From Candidatus Dormiibacter inghamiae (GTDB taxonomy: Bacteria; Chloroflexota; Dormibacteria; Dormibacterales; Dormibacteraceae), in the NCBI GenBank assembly GCA_016464825.1, contig JAEKNQ010000019.1:124001-188000 (forward strand): a stretch of DNA of 64,000 nt, written 5' to 3'. How positions within the stretch are numbered: position 1 is the first letter of the stretch; the number at the start of each line of letters is the position of its first letter. Below, one piece after another: positions 33,302-41,546 of this stretch. Below the pieces are notes generated by a model. That model had not been told where the DNA came from. It saw nothing but the letters and a program-made list of their open reading frames with translations, and searched no databases. A program made the position numbers and the translations under genes.

Positions 33302-33543
33302 CGAACCTGCAGCGGCGTCGCCTGCATGCGCTGGACGGCTGCCTCAACCTCCTGGAGGACGCGCTGGAGAGGGGTGTGCACCGTATCAACGGCCCGGTGG
33401 GTCGCGAGCTCAAGCTCCGACTGGGGATGGCCGGGCTCATCCCCGACCACCGGCTGGAGGGGCGGCTGACGGAGCGAGTCCTGGACGACGTCTTTCGGCT
33501 CCAGGGCCAGCTGATCGGCGAGGACGACGAGCTGGCCGGCTAG
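33298..33543 (+). CDS. Small helical protein in the sigma/Rieske operon
   Basis: 81 residues, starting on the ATGA overlap with the Rieske gene. Charged and helical (RRLHALDGCLNLLEDALERG, LTERVLDDVFRLQGQLIGE), no membrane segment, one Cys. I do not recognise the family. The coupling suggests it acts with the sigma/Rieske pair, for instance as a cytosolic adaptor, but nothing in the sequence proves this. metK begins 47 bases later. Confidence 0.6.
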   Translation: MTNLQRRRLHALDGCLNLLEDALERGVHRINGPVGRELKLRLGMAGLIPDHRLEGRLTERVLDDVFRLQGQLIGEDDELAG

Positions 33544-33590
33544 GCCTGCCCCCGTCGCCTGGAGGCCGCTGAGTAGAATTCGCTGCGGCC

Positions 33591-34805
33591 ATGACATCCT
33601 TCCTCAACGCAAGCTCTTACCTGCTCACCTCCGAGTCCGTCACTGAGGGACATCCCGACAAGATCTGCGACCAGGTCTCCGACGCCATCCTCGACGCCAT
33701 GCTGGCCGAGGACCCGAACTCGCGCGTGGCCTGCGAGACGGCCGTCACCAAGGACTTCCTGGCGGTGATCGGCGAGGTGACCACCCATGCCGACGTGGCG
33801 ATCGAGAACCTGATCCGACAGACGGTGTCGGGAATCGGCTACAGGGGCGGTGTCAGCGGCTTCGATCCTGACCATGCGCTGCTCAGCGTGTACCTGAAGG
33901 AACAGTCTCCCGACATCGCCGCCGGCGTCGACACTTCGCTGGAGGCGCGTCACGGCGACTTGGATCCGTTCGAGCTGCAGGGCGCCGGTGACCAGGGCAT
34001 GATGATCGGCTTCGCCTGCGATGAGACGCCTGAGCTGATGCCGCTCACGATCTCGCTCGCCCACCGGCTGGCTCGTCGCCTGGCAGAGGTTCGCAAGGAC
34101 GGCTCGCTGCCGATGCTGCTGCCCGACGGCAAGACGCAGGTCACAGTCGAGTACGAGTTCGGGCGGCCGAAGCGGATCGAGGCGGTGGTCATCTCCAGCC
34201 ACCACGAGCGGGCGCTCAGCTCCGCCCAGCTGGAGGAGGGCGTCCGCCGGCTGGTGGTGGATCAAGTATTGCCAGCGGAGCTGGTCGACTCTCAGACCAA
34301 GATCTTTGTCAATCCCAGCGGCCGATTCGAGATCGGCGGCCCGGAGGCCGACGCCGGCCTCACCGGCCGCAAGATCATCGTCGACACTTATGGCGGCGTG
34401 GCCCGTCACGGCGGGGGCGCGTTCAGCGGCAAGGATCCCTCCAAGGTGGACCGCTCCGCCGCCTATGCCGCCCGGCACGTGGCCAAGAACATAGTGGCCG
34501 CTCAGCTGGCGGCGCGGTGTGAGGTGCAGGTCTCCTACGCCATCGGCCGGGCCGAGCCCACCTCCGTGTCGGTGGAGACGTTTGGCACGGGCCGCATCTC
34601 TGAGGAGGAGATGCTCCGCCTCATCCGGGCGAACTTCGACCTGCGGCCGGCGGCGATCGTCCACCACCTGCGCCTCCGGCGGCCCATCTACGGCCGGACC
34701 GCCGCCTACGGCCATTTCGGCCGGGACGACCTAGATCTCCCCTGGGAGAGGACTGACCGGCTGTCGGCGCTCCAAGAGCGCAGCGCTGCCACCATCCGGG
34801 AGTAG
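33591..34805 (+). CDS. metK: S-adenosylmethionine synthetase
   Basis: 404 residues, normal length. MetK makes SAM from methionine and [22 protein letters not shown] is the N-terminal signature, [12 protein letters not shown] binds ATP, and [19 protein letters not shown] is the glycine-rich loop. ATG 33591 is the start. It precedes the MshC-like gene by a few dozen bases. Two SAM-dependent methyltransferases in the window would use its product. Confidence 0.97.
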   Translation: MTSFLNASSYLLTSESVTEGHPDKICDQVSDAILDAMLAEDPNSRVACETAVTKDFLAVIGEVTTHADVAIENLIRQTVSGIGYRGGVSGFDPDHALLSVYLKEQSPDIAAGVDTSLEARHGDLDPFELQGAGDQGMMIGFACDETPELMPLTISLAHRLARRLAEVRKDGSLPMLLPDGKTQVTVEYEFGRPKRIEAVVISSHHERALSSAQLEEGVRRLVVDQVLPAELVDSQTKIFVNPSGRFEIGGPEADAGLTGRKIIVDTYGGVARHGGGAFSGKDPSKVDRSAAYAARHVAKNIVAAQLAARCEVQVSYAIGRAEPTSVSVETFGTGRISEEEMLRLIRANFDLRPAAIVHHLRLRRPIYGRTAAYGHFGRDDLDLPWERTDRLSALQERSAATIRE

Positions 34806-34839
34806 CACCGTAGCCAGCGAGCTCAGCTCGAAGGCTGCG

Positions 34840-36063
34840 CTGCAGGTCTACGACACCCTGCAGCGCCGGCTCCTGCCGATCCCACTCTCCAAGACGAAAT
34901 CGGGGCGGCCAGAGCTGAAGCTGTATGTCTGCGGCATAACCCCTTACGACTCGGGTCATCTTGGCCACGCCTTCACCTTCTGCGCGTTCGACATTCTGGT
35001 CAGATGGCTGGAAGCTTCCGGGGTGGTGGTTAGCTATGTCCAGAACGTGACCGACGTGGACGATCCGCTCTTCGCGCGCGCCCGTCGGGACGGAGTCGAT
35101 TGGAGCCAGCTCGCCCAGCGCGAAACCGAGAGGTATGTAGGCCAGATGGAGGCGCTTGGCTGGCGGCCGCCGGACGTGATGCCCAAGGTTTCCGACGAGA
35201 TTCCAGGCATCGCGGCAGCTGTCAGCTCGCTGCTGCAGAACGGCTACGCGTACCTGAGTGACGCCTGCTACTTCGAGGTGGAGCGCTATCCCAGCTACGG
35301 TGCCCTTTCCCACCGCAGCCGGCGCTCCATGATCCGCAAGCTCCGAGAGGAGGGCCTGCTGGGCGACGTCGGTCCGGGCCGCAAGAGGAACCCACTCGAC
35401 TTTCCGCTCTGGCGACGGTCGGAGCCGGGGGAGCCGGCCTGGGCCTCAGCGGCAGGAGCGGGTCGGCCGGGCTGGCACATCGAGTGCTCAGCCATGTCCA
35501 CGCGCTATCTGGGTCCGCAGATCGATGTGCACGGAGGGGGGCGGGACCTGATCTTCTCGCACCATGAGTCGGAAAGGGCACAATCGGAATCGTTAACAGG
35601 CACGGTTCCATTCGCCCGCGCCTGGTTGCACACTGGGATGGTCAGGTTCCACGGCCGCAAGATGTCCAAGAGTCTGGGCAATCTGGTGGTCGTCGAGGAC
35701 ACGCTGGGGAGGGCGTCCGCGGCCGCGGTTCGCCTCTATCTGGCGTCCCATCGGTACCGAAGGGACTGGAGCTTCCGCTGGGAAGGGCTGGCCGGCGCCG
35801 CGCGCCTCGCCGACCGCCTGGCCGAGCTCGTCGGTCTGTATCCGAGAGGAGGCGGCGGGGGCGGGGCGGGCCCGCAGGGCCTGGAATCGGTGGTGGCGGC
35901 CGGGGCTGATCGGCAGCTTGTCGATGACTTTGCGGCTGCCCTTGACAACGACCTAGACACGCCCGCCGCAGTCCGGGTTCTGAGGCGAGCGGTGCGCCGG
36001 CAGGATGCGCCGGCAGCAGCCTGGATGGCCGGCATTCTGTGCGGGACCGCGCGACTCAGCTAG
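34840..36063 (+). CDS. Cysteinyl-tRNA synthetase-like ligase, MshC type
   Basis: About 407 residues. The N-terminal part LYVCGITPYDSGHLGHAFTF contains the zinc Cys and the HIGH motif (HLGH); later come NVTDVDDPLF, GWHIECSAMSTRYLG, DVHGGGRDLIFSHHE and KMSKSLGNLV. CysS is usually about 460 residues with a C-terminal anticodon domain; this is the length of mycothiol ligase MshC (cysteine to GlcN-inositol) and lacks that domain. No ATG, GTG or TTG precedes the HIGH motif in frame; GTG 35023 is too late. CTG 34840 with GAAGG upstream is the best candidate start. Other mycothiol genes are not in view. Confidence 0.72.
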   Translation: MQVYDTLQRRLLPIPLSKTKSGRPELKLYVCGITPYDSGHLGHAFTFCAFDILVRWLEASGVVVSYVQNVTDVDDPLFARARRDGVDWSQLAQRETERYVGQMEALGWRPPDVMPKVSDEIPGIAAAVSSLLQNGYAYLSDACYFEVERYPSYGALSHRSRRSMIRKLREEGLLGDVGPGRKRNPLDFPLWRRSEPGEPAWASAAGAGRPGWHIECSAMSTRYLGPQIDVHGGGRDLIFSHHESERAQSESLTGTVPFARAWLHTGMVRFHGRKMSKSLGNLVVVEDTLGRASAAAVRLYLASHRYRRDWSFRWEGLAGAARLADRLAELVGLYPRGGGGGGAGPQGLESVVAAGADRQLVDDFAAALDNDLDTPAAVRVLRRAVRRQDAPAAAWMAGILCGTARLS

Positions 36064-36122
36064 CCCCAGGTCAACGTCCTCGGGTACAGCTTGGGCGCAG
36101 CCCTCACCACAGGGCAGGCACC

Positions 36123-36599
36123 TTAGTCCAGGGGAGTTTCGGACCGCATCGCTGCTTCGGCGCAAGCCTTCAGCCGAGCCAGTGAGTCGGCCGGCCCGCG
36201 TTGCAGCTCACGGCTGAGGAGCAGCTTGACCAGGCGGCCCCGCCATCCAGGCGGAAGCGTGAAGTGTCAATTGAAGCTGACTCGAGTTTCCCGCCTACCC
36301 AGCGGGAGTACGTTGATGTGCTCGGAGTTGATGATCCCCAGCGGCAGCTGAACTCTCAGTTCCAAACCGTGCGGCGGGTCTACCGTCCCAACCTCCATCA
36401 CTACCGGCCACCAGCGGCCCAGGGCGCGCGTCCGGAAGAAGATCTTTTGGCCCTCCGCGGCGGCCCCTGACGGTTCAGCACGAAGGAACTCGGCGTCGGT
36501 CCAGGCGGCATACTCCGCAGGGCTGGCTAGAAACTGCCAGACAATGTCGATGGGCGCATTCACCAGGGCGATCGGACAACTGTAACGGCCACACGACAA
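36123..36599 (-). pseudogene. SRPBCC-family gene interrupted by an in-frame TGA
   Basis: Translation from ATG 36599 gives a START/SRPBCC protein (PIALVNAPIDIVWQFLASP, EFLRAEP, LGRWWPVVMEVG) that stops at TGA 36269-36267 after 110 codons. In the same frame it continues HFTLPPGWRGRLVKLLLSRE and GPADSLARLKACAEAAMRSE to TAA at 36125-36123. The continuation is the normal C-terminal helix of such proteins and the TGA sits where Trp (TGG) is plausible. Total 158 codons, family-typical. It is either a nonsense mutation, a base-call error or read-through. Confidence 0.65.
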
Positions 36600-36728
36600 G
36601 ACTAATCGTGGGCCGGCAAGCTCGCCTTATCCTTACTCTGCACGGAGGCGGGAGGCGTGAGGGGAGACGTGCCAGCCGGGACCTGGAGGGCCGGCAGCTC
36701 GTCTCGGGCGGCCGTTTACGCTGGAACC

Positions 36729-37928
36729 TCAGCCCGCCGCGGCCGGGCCATCGCTGTCCGCCGGCTGACCATGAAACCGCCGCCGGGCCACCGCGCCAAC
36801 CGCTATCGTTGGCGCTGTCACGGCCACTCCCAGCCAGAACAGCAGTGCATAATCTCCGGCGCCCGCAAGCCCGCCCACTCCTGCCGTCGCCAGGCCGCCA
36901 CCTAGAAAGACTGCGCTTACGAAGAGAGCTGTGCCTATGCCGCGGGCCTGCGGCGCCACCTCGGTCGCCCAGGTCTGGAACGTGGAGTGCATAACTGCGT
37001 AACCAGTGCCGGCGAGGAAGCTTGCGCTGAGGATGCCGGGGATTGTGGGTGAGAGCGCAGCGACCGCGTAGCAGAGCGTCAACGCCGCTCCGCCGCTCAC
37101 GATCAGCCAATGAGCCCCGACAACCGGCGCTATCCGCTTCACGACCTGCGTGCCAGCCAGCACCGCAACGCCGTAGAAGCCCGTCACGATCCCGGCCACA
37201 GCTGCGTTCTGACCGTGCGCTTCCAGGGTCGGGGCGAGAAACGTGAAGAAGCCCAGCATGGCGGCTCCCTCGGGAATTGCAAAGAGAGTCAGGAAAACCA
37301 GCCATGGTCGCCGTGCCAGCCCGGCCAGCTGCCGTATAGCGGGTTCCCTCGTTGGTTGCCTGCTCAGCGTTTCGGGAAGCCAGCGCAGCACGTAGGCCAG
37401 GCCCAGCGCCGCCAGCGCGGGCAGGAGAAAGGCGACCCGCCAGCTGAGATAATGCGCAAGCAGGCCGGCGCTGAACGTGGCGGCGGCCGTGCCCAAGCCC
37501 ACAGCTGCCAATAGGTCTGCGATCGCCCGCTGGCGCATCTCAAACGGAAAGCTGTCGGCCACGTAGACCACTGAAGTCGGAATGATGGCGCAGATGACGC
37601 AGCCCGTCAGAGCCCTACCCGCAATGAGCACTCGCAGGTCGGGTGCGAAGGCAGAGACCAGGCCTGCCACGGCCGCCCCGACGCAGGTGACCCGCAGCAG
37701 CAGAACCCGACCGATCCGATCCGAGATCAGCCCGTAGACCACCTGCATCGCGCCGTAGAGCAGGAAGTAGGCGGTCGCCACCACCGTCACCTGCGCCACG
37801 GTCACCCGTAGGTCATGAGCAATCGGCAGCAGAAGCGGCGCGATGGAGAAGCGGTCGAACATGCTCAGGAAGGGGCCCAGGTAGAGGATCCGCGAGCGTC
37901 CGCTAAGTCTCGTCGCCTGGGCGTTCAT
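36729..37928 (-). CDS. MFS transporter (drug/metabolite efflux type)
   Basis: 399 residues from ATG 37928, 12 predicted membrane segments. Typical MFS loop motif YGLISDRIGRVLLLRV after TM2, and PTSVVYVADSFPFEMRQRAIADLLAA around TM4-5. Resembles the YdhP/AraJ-like efflux group. Substrate not deducible. The frame extends to 38030, but the first 34 codons are non-hydrophobic and unlike the family. Followed by the interrupted SRPBCC gene on the same strand. Confidence 0.85.
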   Translation of the reverse strand: MNAQATRLSGRSRILYLGPFLSMFDRFSIAPLLLPIAHDLRVTVAQVTVVATAYFLLYGAMQVVYGLISDRIGRVLLLRVTCVGAAVAGLVSAFAPDLRVLIAGRALTGCVICAIIPTSVVYVADSFPFEMRQRAIADLLAAVGLGTAAATFSAGLLAHYLSWRVAFLLPALAALGLAYVLRWLPETLSRQPTREPAIRQLAGLARRPWLVFLTLFAIPEGAAMLGFFTFLAPTLEAHGQNAAVAGIVTGFYGVAVLAGTQVVKRIAPVVGAHWLIVSGGAALTLCYAVAALSPTIPGILSASFLAGTGYAVMHSTFQTWATEVAPQARGIGTALFVSAVFLGGGLATAGVGGLAGAGDYALLFWLGVAVTAPTIAVGAVARRRFHGQPADSDGPAAAG

Positions 37929-38108
37929 GACAGCGAACTTAGGGCTACCGGCTGCCGGGTCCTGGGCAAGCAGCATTGCTGCGGCCCATGCGGGCAGACC
38001 GATGTTCGTAGCTCGGCGGCGGCCCGCCACTGTGAGAGGGCCAGCTGCTGGCCGCCACCGCAGATTGTCGGGGCCGCGGCCCGGTCAGAAGTGCAGCTAA
38101 CGCGCGGC

Positions 38109-38441
38109 TCAGGAGATCAGCGCCGCGCCGCAGTTGGGGCATTCATCGCCGGGCAGGATCGAGACCCCCGTCTCACACATGGGGCAGAGGACGTCGACGG
38201 CGACAGGCGCAAGGTCCTCCGCCGCCTCCAGCTCCAATTCACCGGGTACTGCGCTCAGATCGAGCGCCGGAGCACCACAGTTGAGGCAGGCGTAGCCGGC
38301 CAGGGTGATCTCATGATCTTGATACCGCCCGGCCGAGTCGACGGTCACCTCGGCCGAAAGCGCCTTGAACAGCTCGCCGCCGCAGTGCCGGGTGCATCTC
38401 AGCCACACCCTCGCCAGACTACCTGCCTGGCGCCGGCTCAC
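38109..38441 (-). CDS. Small protein with two zinc-ribbon pairs
   Basis: 110 residues from GTG 38441. Four cysteine pairs are spaced as two ribbons: CTRHC near residue 16 with CLNC near 53, then CPMC near 87 with CPNC near 102. The middle is acidic (ELELEAAEDLAP). No catalytic domain is present and no name can be given. A role as a metal-stabilised nucleic-acid or protein-binding module is typical for such arrangements. It is divergent from the small membrane protein gene. Confidence 0.6.
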   Translation of the reverse strand: MSRRQAGSLARVWLRCTRHCGGELFKALSAEVTVDSAGRYQDHEITLAGYACLNCGAPALDLSAVPGELELEAAEDLAPVAVDVLCPMCETGVSILPGDECPNCGAALIS

Positions 38442-38494
38442 TGCCTTTCCCGAGCCCGTGCGGCCAGAACATTGGGCACACTTCTTCTAGTCAA

Positions 38495-38788
38495 ATGCGC
38501 GGATACTTCATAGGCCTGCTCCTGCTGGTCGTGCTCGTCGTATCAGTCCTCTCGCTTCGGCCTGGTGGCTTGCGCAACCAGCTGCGAAACGTCGCCCGGC
38601 GCTTGAAGCTCGCCCTCGGTCTGGCCGGCGTTTATCTGGCCGTCTCGACAGTTCTGCGAATCACCCTTCCGGGCGACAGTCGAGCCGAGTGGGGCTCGAT
38701 CGCGCTGGCGGTGGTGTTGGGCGCTGTCTTTCTCGTGCTCTCGCGGGATCGGCCGCTCGATGCGGAGCGGCCCGCCAGCCGGCGTTGA
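38495..38788 (+). CDS. Small membrane protein of unknown function
   Basis: 97 residues with three predicted hydrophobic segments (about 3-21, 40-56, 66-83) and a basic loop RNVARRLKLALG between the first two; ends in an Arg-rich tail. No family recognised. Start ATG 38495 at 53 bases from the divergent zinc-ribbon gene; the coding pattern is consistent with neighbours. Confidence 0.5.
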   Translation: MRGYFIGLLLLVVLVVSVLSLRPGGLRNQLRNVARRLKLALGLAGVYLAVSTVLRITLPGDSRAEWGSIALAVVLGAVFLVLSRDRPLDAERPASRR

Positions 38789-38859
38789 TGCCTGGCTCGC
38801 CTCCGCTCAGCAGTGGTCTCTGAAACCTGGTTCACAGCCGACCTGTCAGCTGCCGAGAC

Positions 38860-39975
38860 TCAACCGCCGGTTCGCAGTCTGAGCGCCACTAGACCGATGA
38901 GAGAGGGGAGGCCGACCACCAGCCAGGCACCACGGCCGGCGCCCGCGAGTGCGCCCACCAAGGGTCCTGACAGCGCGCCTGTCGCGTAGGCGGCGAAGAC
39001 CAGGCCGAAGGCGGAGTTGGGCGCCTCCGGCACCGCCTCCCGAGCCAGCCGGGAAACGAGCCCGGCTGAGCCCCCGAGCCCCAGCCCCGCCACACCGCCG
39101 ACGGTCAGATAGGTGGCAACGGAGGCGCTCCCCGCTGCCACCAGTAACATCGCGACCAGATTCGCGGCGACCACGCCGAGACCCGCCACTGTGACGCTCC
39201 AGTGGTCGGCGCTGGCGCCGGCCGCCAGACGGCCGGCGGTGTTGCCCAGCGAGAAGCAGAGCAGGACGATCGCCACCACCACCACCGCCAACCCGGCATC
39301 GCGTGCCTGCGGAGCTAGGTTGACGGCGGCGTAAGGGCCCAGACACGCGGTCGTCAAGGCCAGCAGGCAGCCGGCCCAGACCGGACGGCGCCGCAGCAGC
39401 GTCAGGGGATCTGCCAAGGGAGCCGCCCGGGTTCTCTTCAGCGTCGCGGTTGCCGGCATGGCCATCACGGCGGCGATTCCCAGCAGCGCGAAGGCGGCGC
39501 CGACGACGCGCAGGGCGGCGATCCAGCCGACGCGGTCGGTCAGCAGGCTGAGCAGCGGCGCCTGGAAGACTGCCGCGGCTGCATAGGCGGCTGTGATGGC
39601 GCCGCCGACGAGTCCGCTGCGAGCGGGGAAGAGGGCGACCGACGCGGCCACCGAGCCCGATAGCGCCATGCCGCCCCCCAGCCCCAGGGCGAGCCAGCCG
39701 TAGGCCACAACGAAGCTCCAGCCCGAGGGCAGCGAGAGCGCGACCGCGAAGCCCAACAGCAGCAGGGCCACGCCGCCCGCACAGACCGCTCGGGCCGAGA
39801 CGCGATCCGACAGGCGGCCGCCGATCAGCGTTCCCATCCCGTATCCCAAGGGCGTGGCCGAGAAGACGGCTCCCGTCAGCAGTGGGCTCCAACCCTCCGC
39901 CCGGACGTGGGGCACAACCGCGCCCCACGCGAAGACGAGCCCGAACGGCAGCTGAAGCAGCAGCCCAGCCACCAC
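38860..39975 (-). CDS. MFS transporter (OFA/monocarboxylate-like)
   Basis: 371 residues with about 12 membrane segments; first segment GLLLQLPFGLVFAWGAVVP resembles oxalate/formate antiporters and monocarboxylate permeases, and GTLIGGRLSDRVSARAV is the inter-helix MFS motif. Start GTG 39975 gives only a very short N-terminus before TM1; no better start codon exists before the DinB gene stop. Substrate probably an organic acid anion; not decidable. Confidence 0.8.
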   Translation of the reverse strand: MVAGLLLQLPFGLVFAWGAVVPHVRAEGWSPLLTGAVFSATPLGYGMGTLIGGRLSDRVSARAVCAGGVALLLLGFAVALSLPSGWSFVVAYGWLALGLGGGMALSGSVAASVALFPARSGLVGGAITAAYAAAAVFQAPLLSLLTDRVGWIAALRVVGAAFALLGIAAVMAMPATATLKRTRAAPLADPLTLLRRRPVWAGCLLALTTACLGPYAAVNLAPQARDAGLAVVVVAIVLLCFSLGNTAGRLAAGASADHWSVTVAGLGVVAANLVAMLLVAAGSASVATYLTVGGVAGLGLGGSAGLVSRLAREAVPEAPNSAFGLVFAAYATGALSGPLVGALAGAGRGAWLVVGLPSLIGLVALRLRTGG

Positions 39976-40031
39976 AGTGCGCGCTGCCAGTCGTCTGGGC
40001 GCGGCTGTGGCGGCGACCGCCAGCGGGTGGT

Positions 40032-40793
40032 TCAGCTCGCACCCGTCAGTTCCGCCGCTCGCCGCAGGTGCAGCGCATCTAAGGCAGCCGGGACCTCAGG
40101 CTTGCTCCAGAGCTCGTGCCCTGCCCGGGCCGCAGAGATGCGCCTGACCAGTCGCTGGGCTTCTGAAGGTTGCCAGCCGACCGCCGCCAGGGTCTTCTCC
40201 AGCTGGATGGTGTGCTCGGCCAGATGTCCAGCGAATCTCGCCAGGCGGAAGCGGACATCCACCTCGAAACCCACCCACACGGTGGGCCTGTGCAGGAGTG
40301 TCTCGGCGCCTGTGGTCGCTGCCGCCGTCTCCCGGCGCTCTGCGACCAGGCGCTCGATCCAGGCCAGGACACCGCCCTGCTGCTCCGGCTCACTCAATTG
40401 CAATTCGAGCTTCTGATAAAGCGGCTGGTCGTCCCCCCTCTCCAACGCGTAGACAGTCTGAGCCCGGTAGCGCCGCTCGACGAGCAGCAGGTGGGCAAGA
40501 GTCTGGCGCAGCGTCCACTCCTCCCCGCCTGGCTGAGCGTCCAGCAGCTGGTCAGGCACGCCTGCCAGCAGCCCGCGCAGCTCGCCGAAGGCACGCTGGC
40601 CTTCTGTTATCAGCCGCTGGGCCTGGCCTCGCAGCTGCACCTCGGCTGAGAGTTCGGCCTCGTGCGACAGCAGCAGCGCGTCCCGGCCGCGCAGTTCTTC
40701 ACCCTGCCGCTCACGCCAGCTCCAGGGAGCCTCGCACCGCTCAGCGCTGACCTGGGCCAGCAGCAGGAGTGCGGTGACGAACTGGTGGCTCAT
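40032..40793 (-). CDS. DinB-like four-helix protein
   Basis: 253 residues. The conserved core LLDAQPGGEEWTLRQTLAHLLLVERRY (DinB helix with metal His) and RFAGHLAEHTIQLEKTL (second metal His cluster) show the DinB/mycothiol-dependent maleylpyruvate isomerase fold. The N-terminal 60 residues are extra and helical. DinB-family proteins often use bacillithiol or mycothiol as thiol cofactor, which would fit the MshC-like gene at 34.8 kb, but that link is inference. Confidence 0.75.
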   Translation of the reverse strand: MSHQFVTALLLLAQVSAERCEAPWSWRERQGEELRGRDALLLSHEAELSAEVQLRGQAQRLITEGQRAFGELRGLLAGVPDQLLDAQPGGEEWTLRQTLAHLLLVERRYRAQTVYALERGDDQPLYQKLELQLSEPEQQGGVLAWIERLVAERRETAAATTGAETLLHRPTVWVGFEVDVRFRLARFAGHLAEHTIQLEKTLAAVGWQPSEAQRLVRRISAARAGHELWSKPEVPAALDALHLRRAAELTGAS

Positions 40794-40802
40794 GGCCAGA
40801 GC

Positions 40803-41225
40803 TTAGTGCGCGTTGATTGAGGGAGGCCAAGCTGACCACTCATCGATGGTGATCCTCACGAAGGGTCCGGCCGGTGCCTGCGCTGCATACTGCGGGTACT
40901 TGGCCCGGAGCAATTCCAGCGCGCTTGCCTGCTCTGGCCCCGGTTCGAGGACCGTGGCGCGGCCCTGGATGCGAACCCACCAGAGGCGGTCCCAGTCGGG
41001 TTCATAGTGGTCGACCAGCAGGGTGGCGCGCGGGTCCCGGATCAGGTTGGCGAGGCGGCGGAGCTGCCGCGTCCGCTTCGGCTTCTGATCGACGGCCCAA
41101 TAGATCCGGTCTTGAGCGAGCACGAAGCAGAGCGGCACCACATGGGCTGAGCCGTCGGGATTGAGGGTGGCCAGGCGGCCCACCGGGGCAGCCAACACCT
41201 CCACCTCCCGCTGCCTTTCGCGCAT
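40803..41225 (-). CDS. PPOX-class F420-type oxidoreductase (TIGR03668-like)
   Basis: 140 residues, a single split barrel. LAAPVGRLATLNPDGSAHVVPLCFVL at the start, then YWAVDQKPKRTRQLRRLANL, then LLVDHYEPDWDRLWWVRIQG: these blocks define the TIGR03668 PPOX group, mostly found in F420-producing lineages. Likely binds coenzyme F420 or FMN in the cytosol. The start codon lies directly against copy 2 of the MITE-like repeat, so its promoter must be in or beyond that element. Confidence 0.88.
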   Translation of the reverse strand: MRERQREVEVLAAPVGRLATLNPDGSAHVVPLCFVLAQDRIYWAVDQKPKRTRQLRRLANLIRDPRATLLVDHYEPDWDRLWWVRIQGRATVLEPGPEQASALELLRAKYPQYAAQAPAGPFVRITIDEWSAWPPSINAH

Positions 41226-41488
41226 TAGTGGCCTGTAACGGCCGATTGCGCCGTAGCTCGGGGCAGGCGCCCGGTCAGGGGGCCGAGGCGAGATCCGGGG
41301 TCGCCGCGAAACCAGAGGTTTCGTGGGGTGGGAAGGAAAGGGTGGAACGAGGAGGAGCGGATCTGAAGATCCGTGACGACGCAGGGCCGGGCCCCGCGCT
41401 CAGGGGGCCCCGCGAAGCGGGGAATGCTGCGCCCGCATCGGCGCCCTGAGCCCCGAGATACTGTCTTTTCGGCTGGTCCAGGCAAGTA
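41226..41488. repeat. MITE-like inverted-repeat element, copy 2
   Basis: About 263 bases filling most of a gap between divergent genes. Left end TAGTGGCCTGTAAC (41226-41239) and right end GGTCCAGGCAAGTA (41475-41488) are imperfect inverted repeats (10 of 14), and the left end matches copy 1 at 12 of 14. The core shares GGAAAGGGTGG...AGGAGGA and the CCCCGC-GAA-GCGGGG hairpin with copy 1. Extra hairpins: CGAAACC-AGA-GGTTTCG (near 41307) and CGGATC-TGAA-GATCCG (near 41358). No coding frame. Same orientation as copy 1. Confidence 0.65.
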
Positions 41489-41546
41489 GAAAAGCAGGCT
41501 ACGACCGGAAAGCCGGCAGGGCGCGTTCTCTAGGCAGGATGGATGG

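Noticed and set aside
36267-36269. Selenocysteine at the in-frame TGA
   Set aside because: SRPBCC proteins have no known Sec site, and no convincing SECIS hairpin follows; Trp to stop is simpler.
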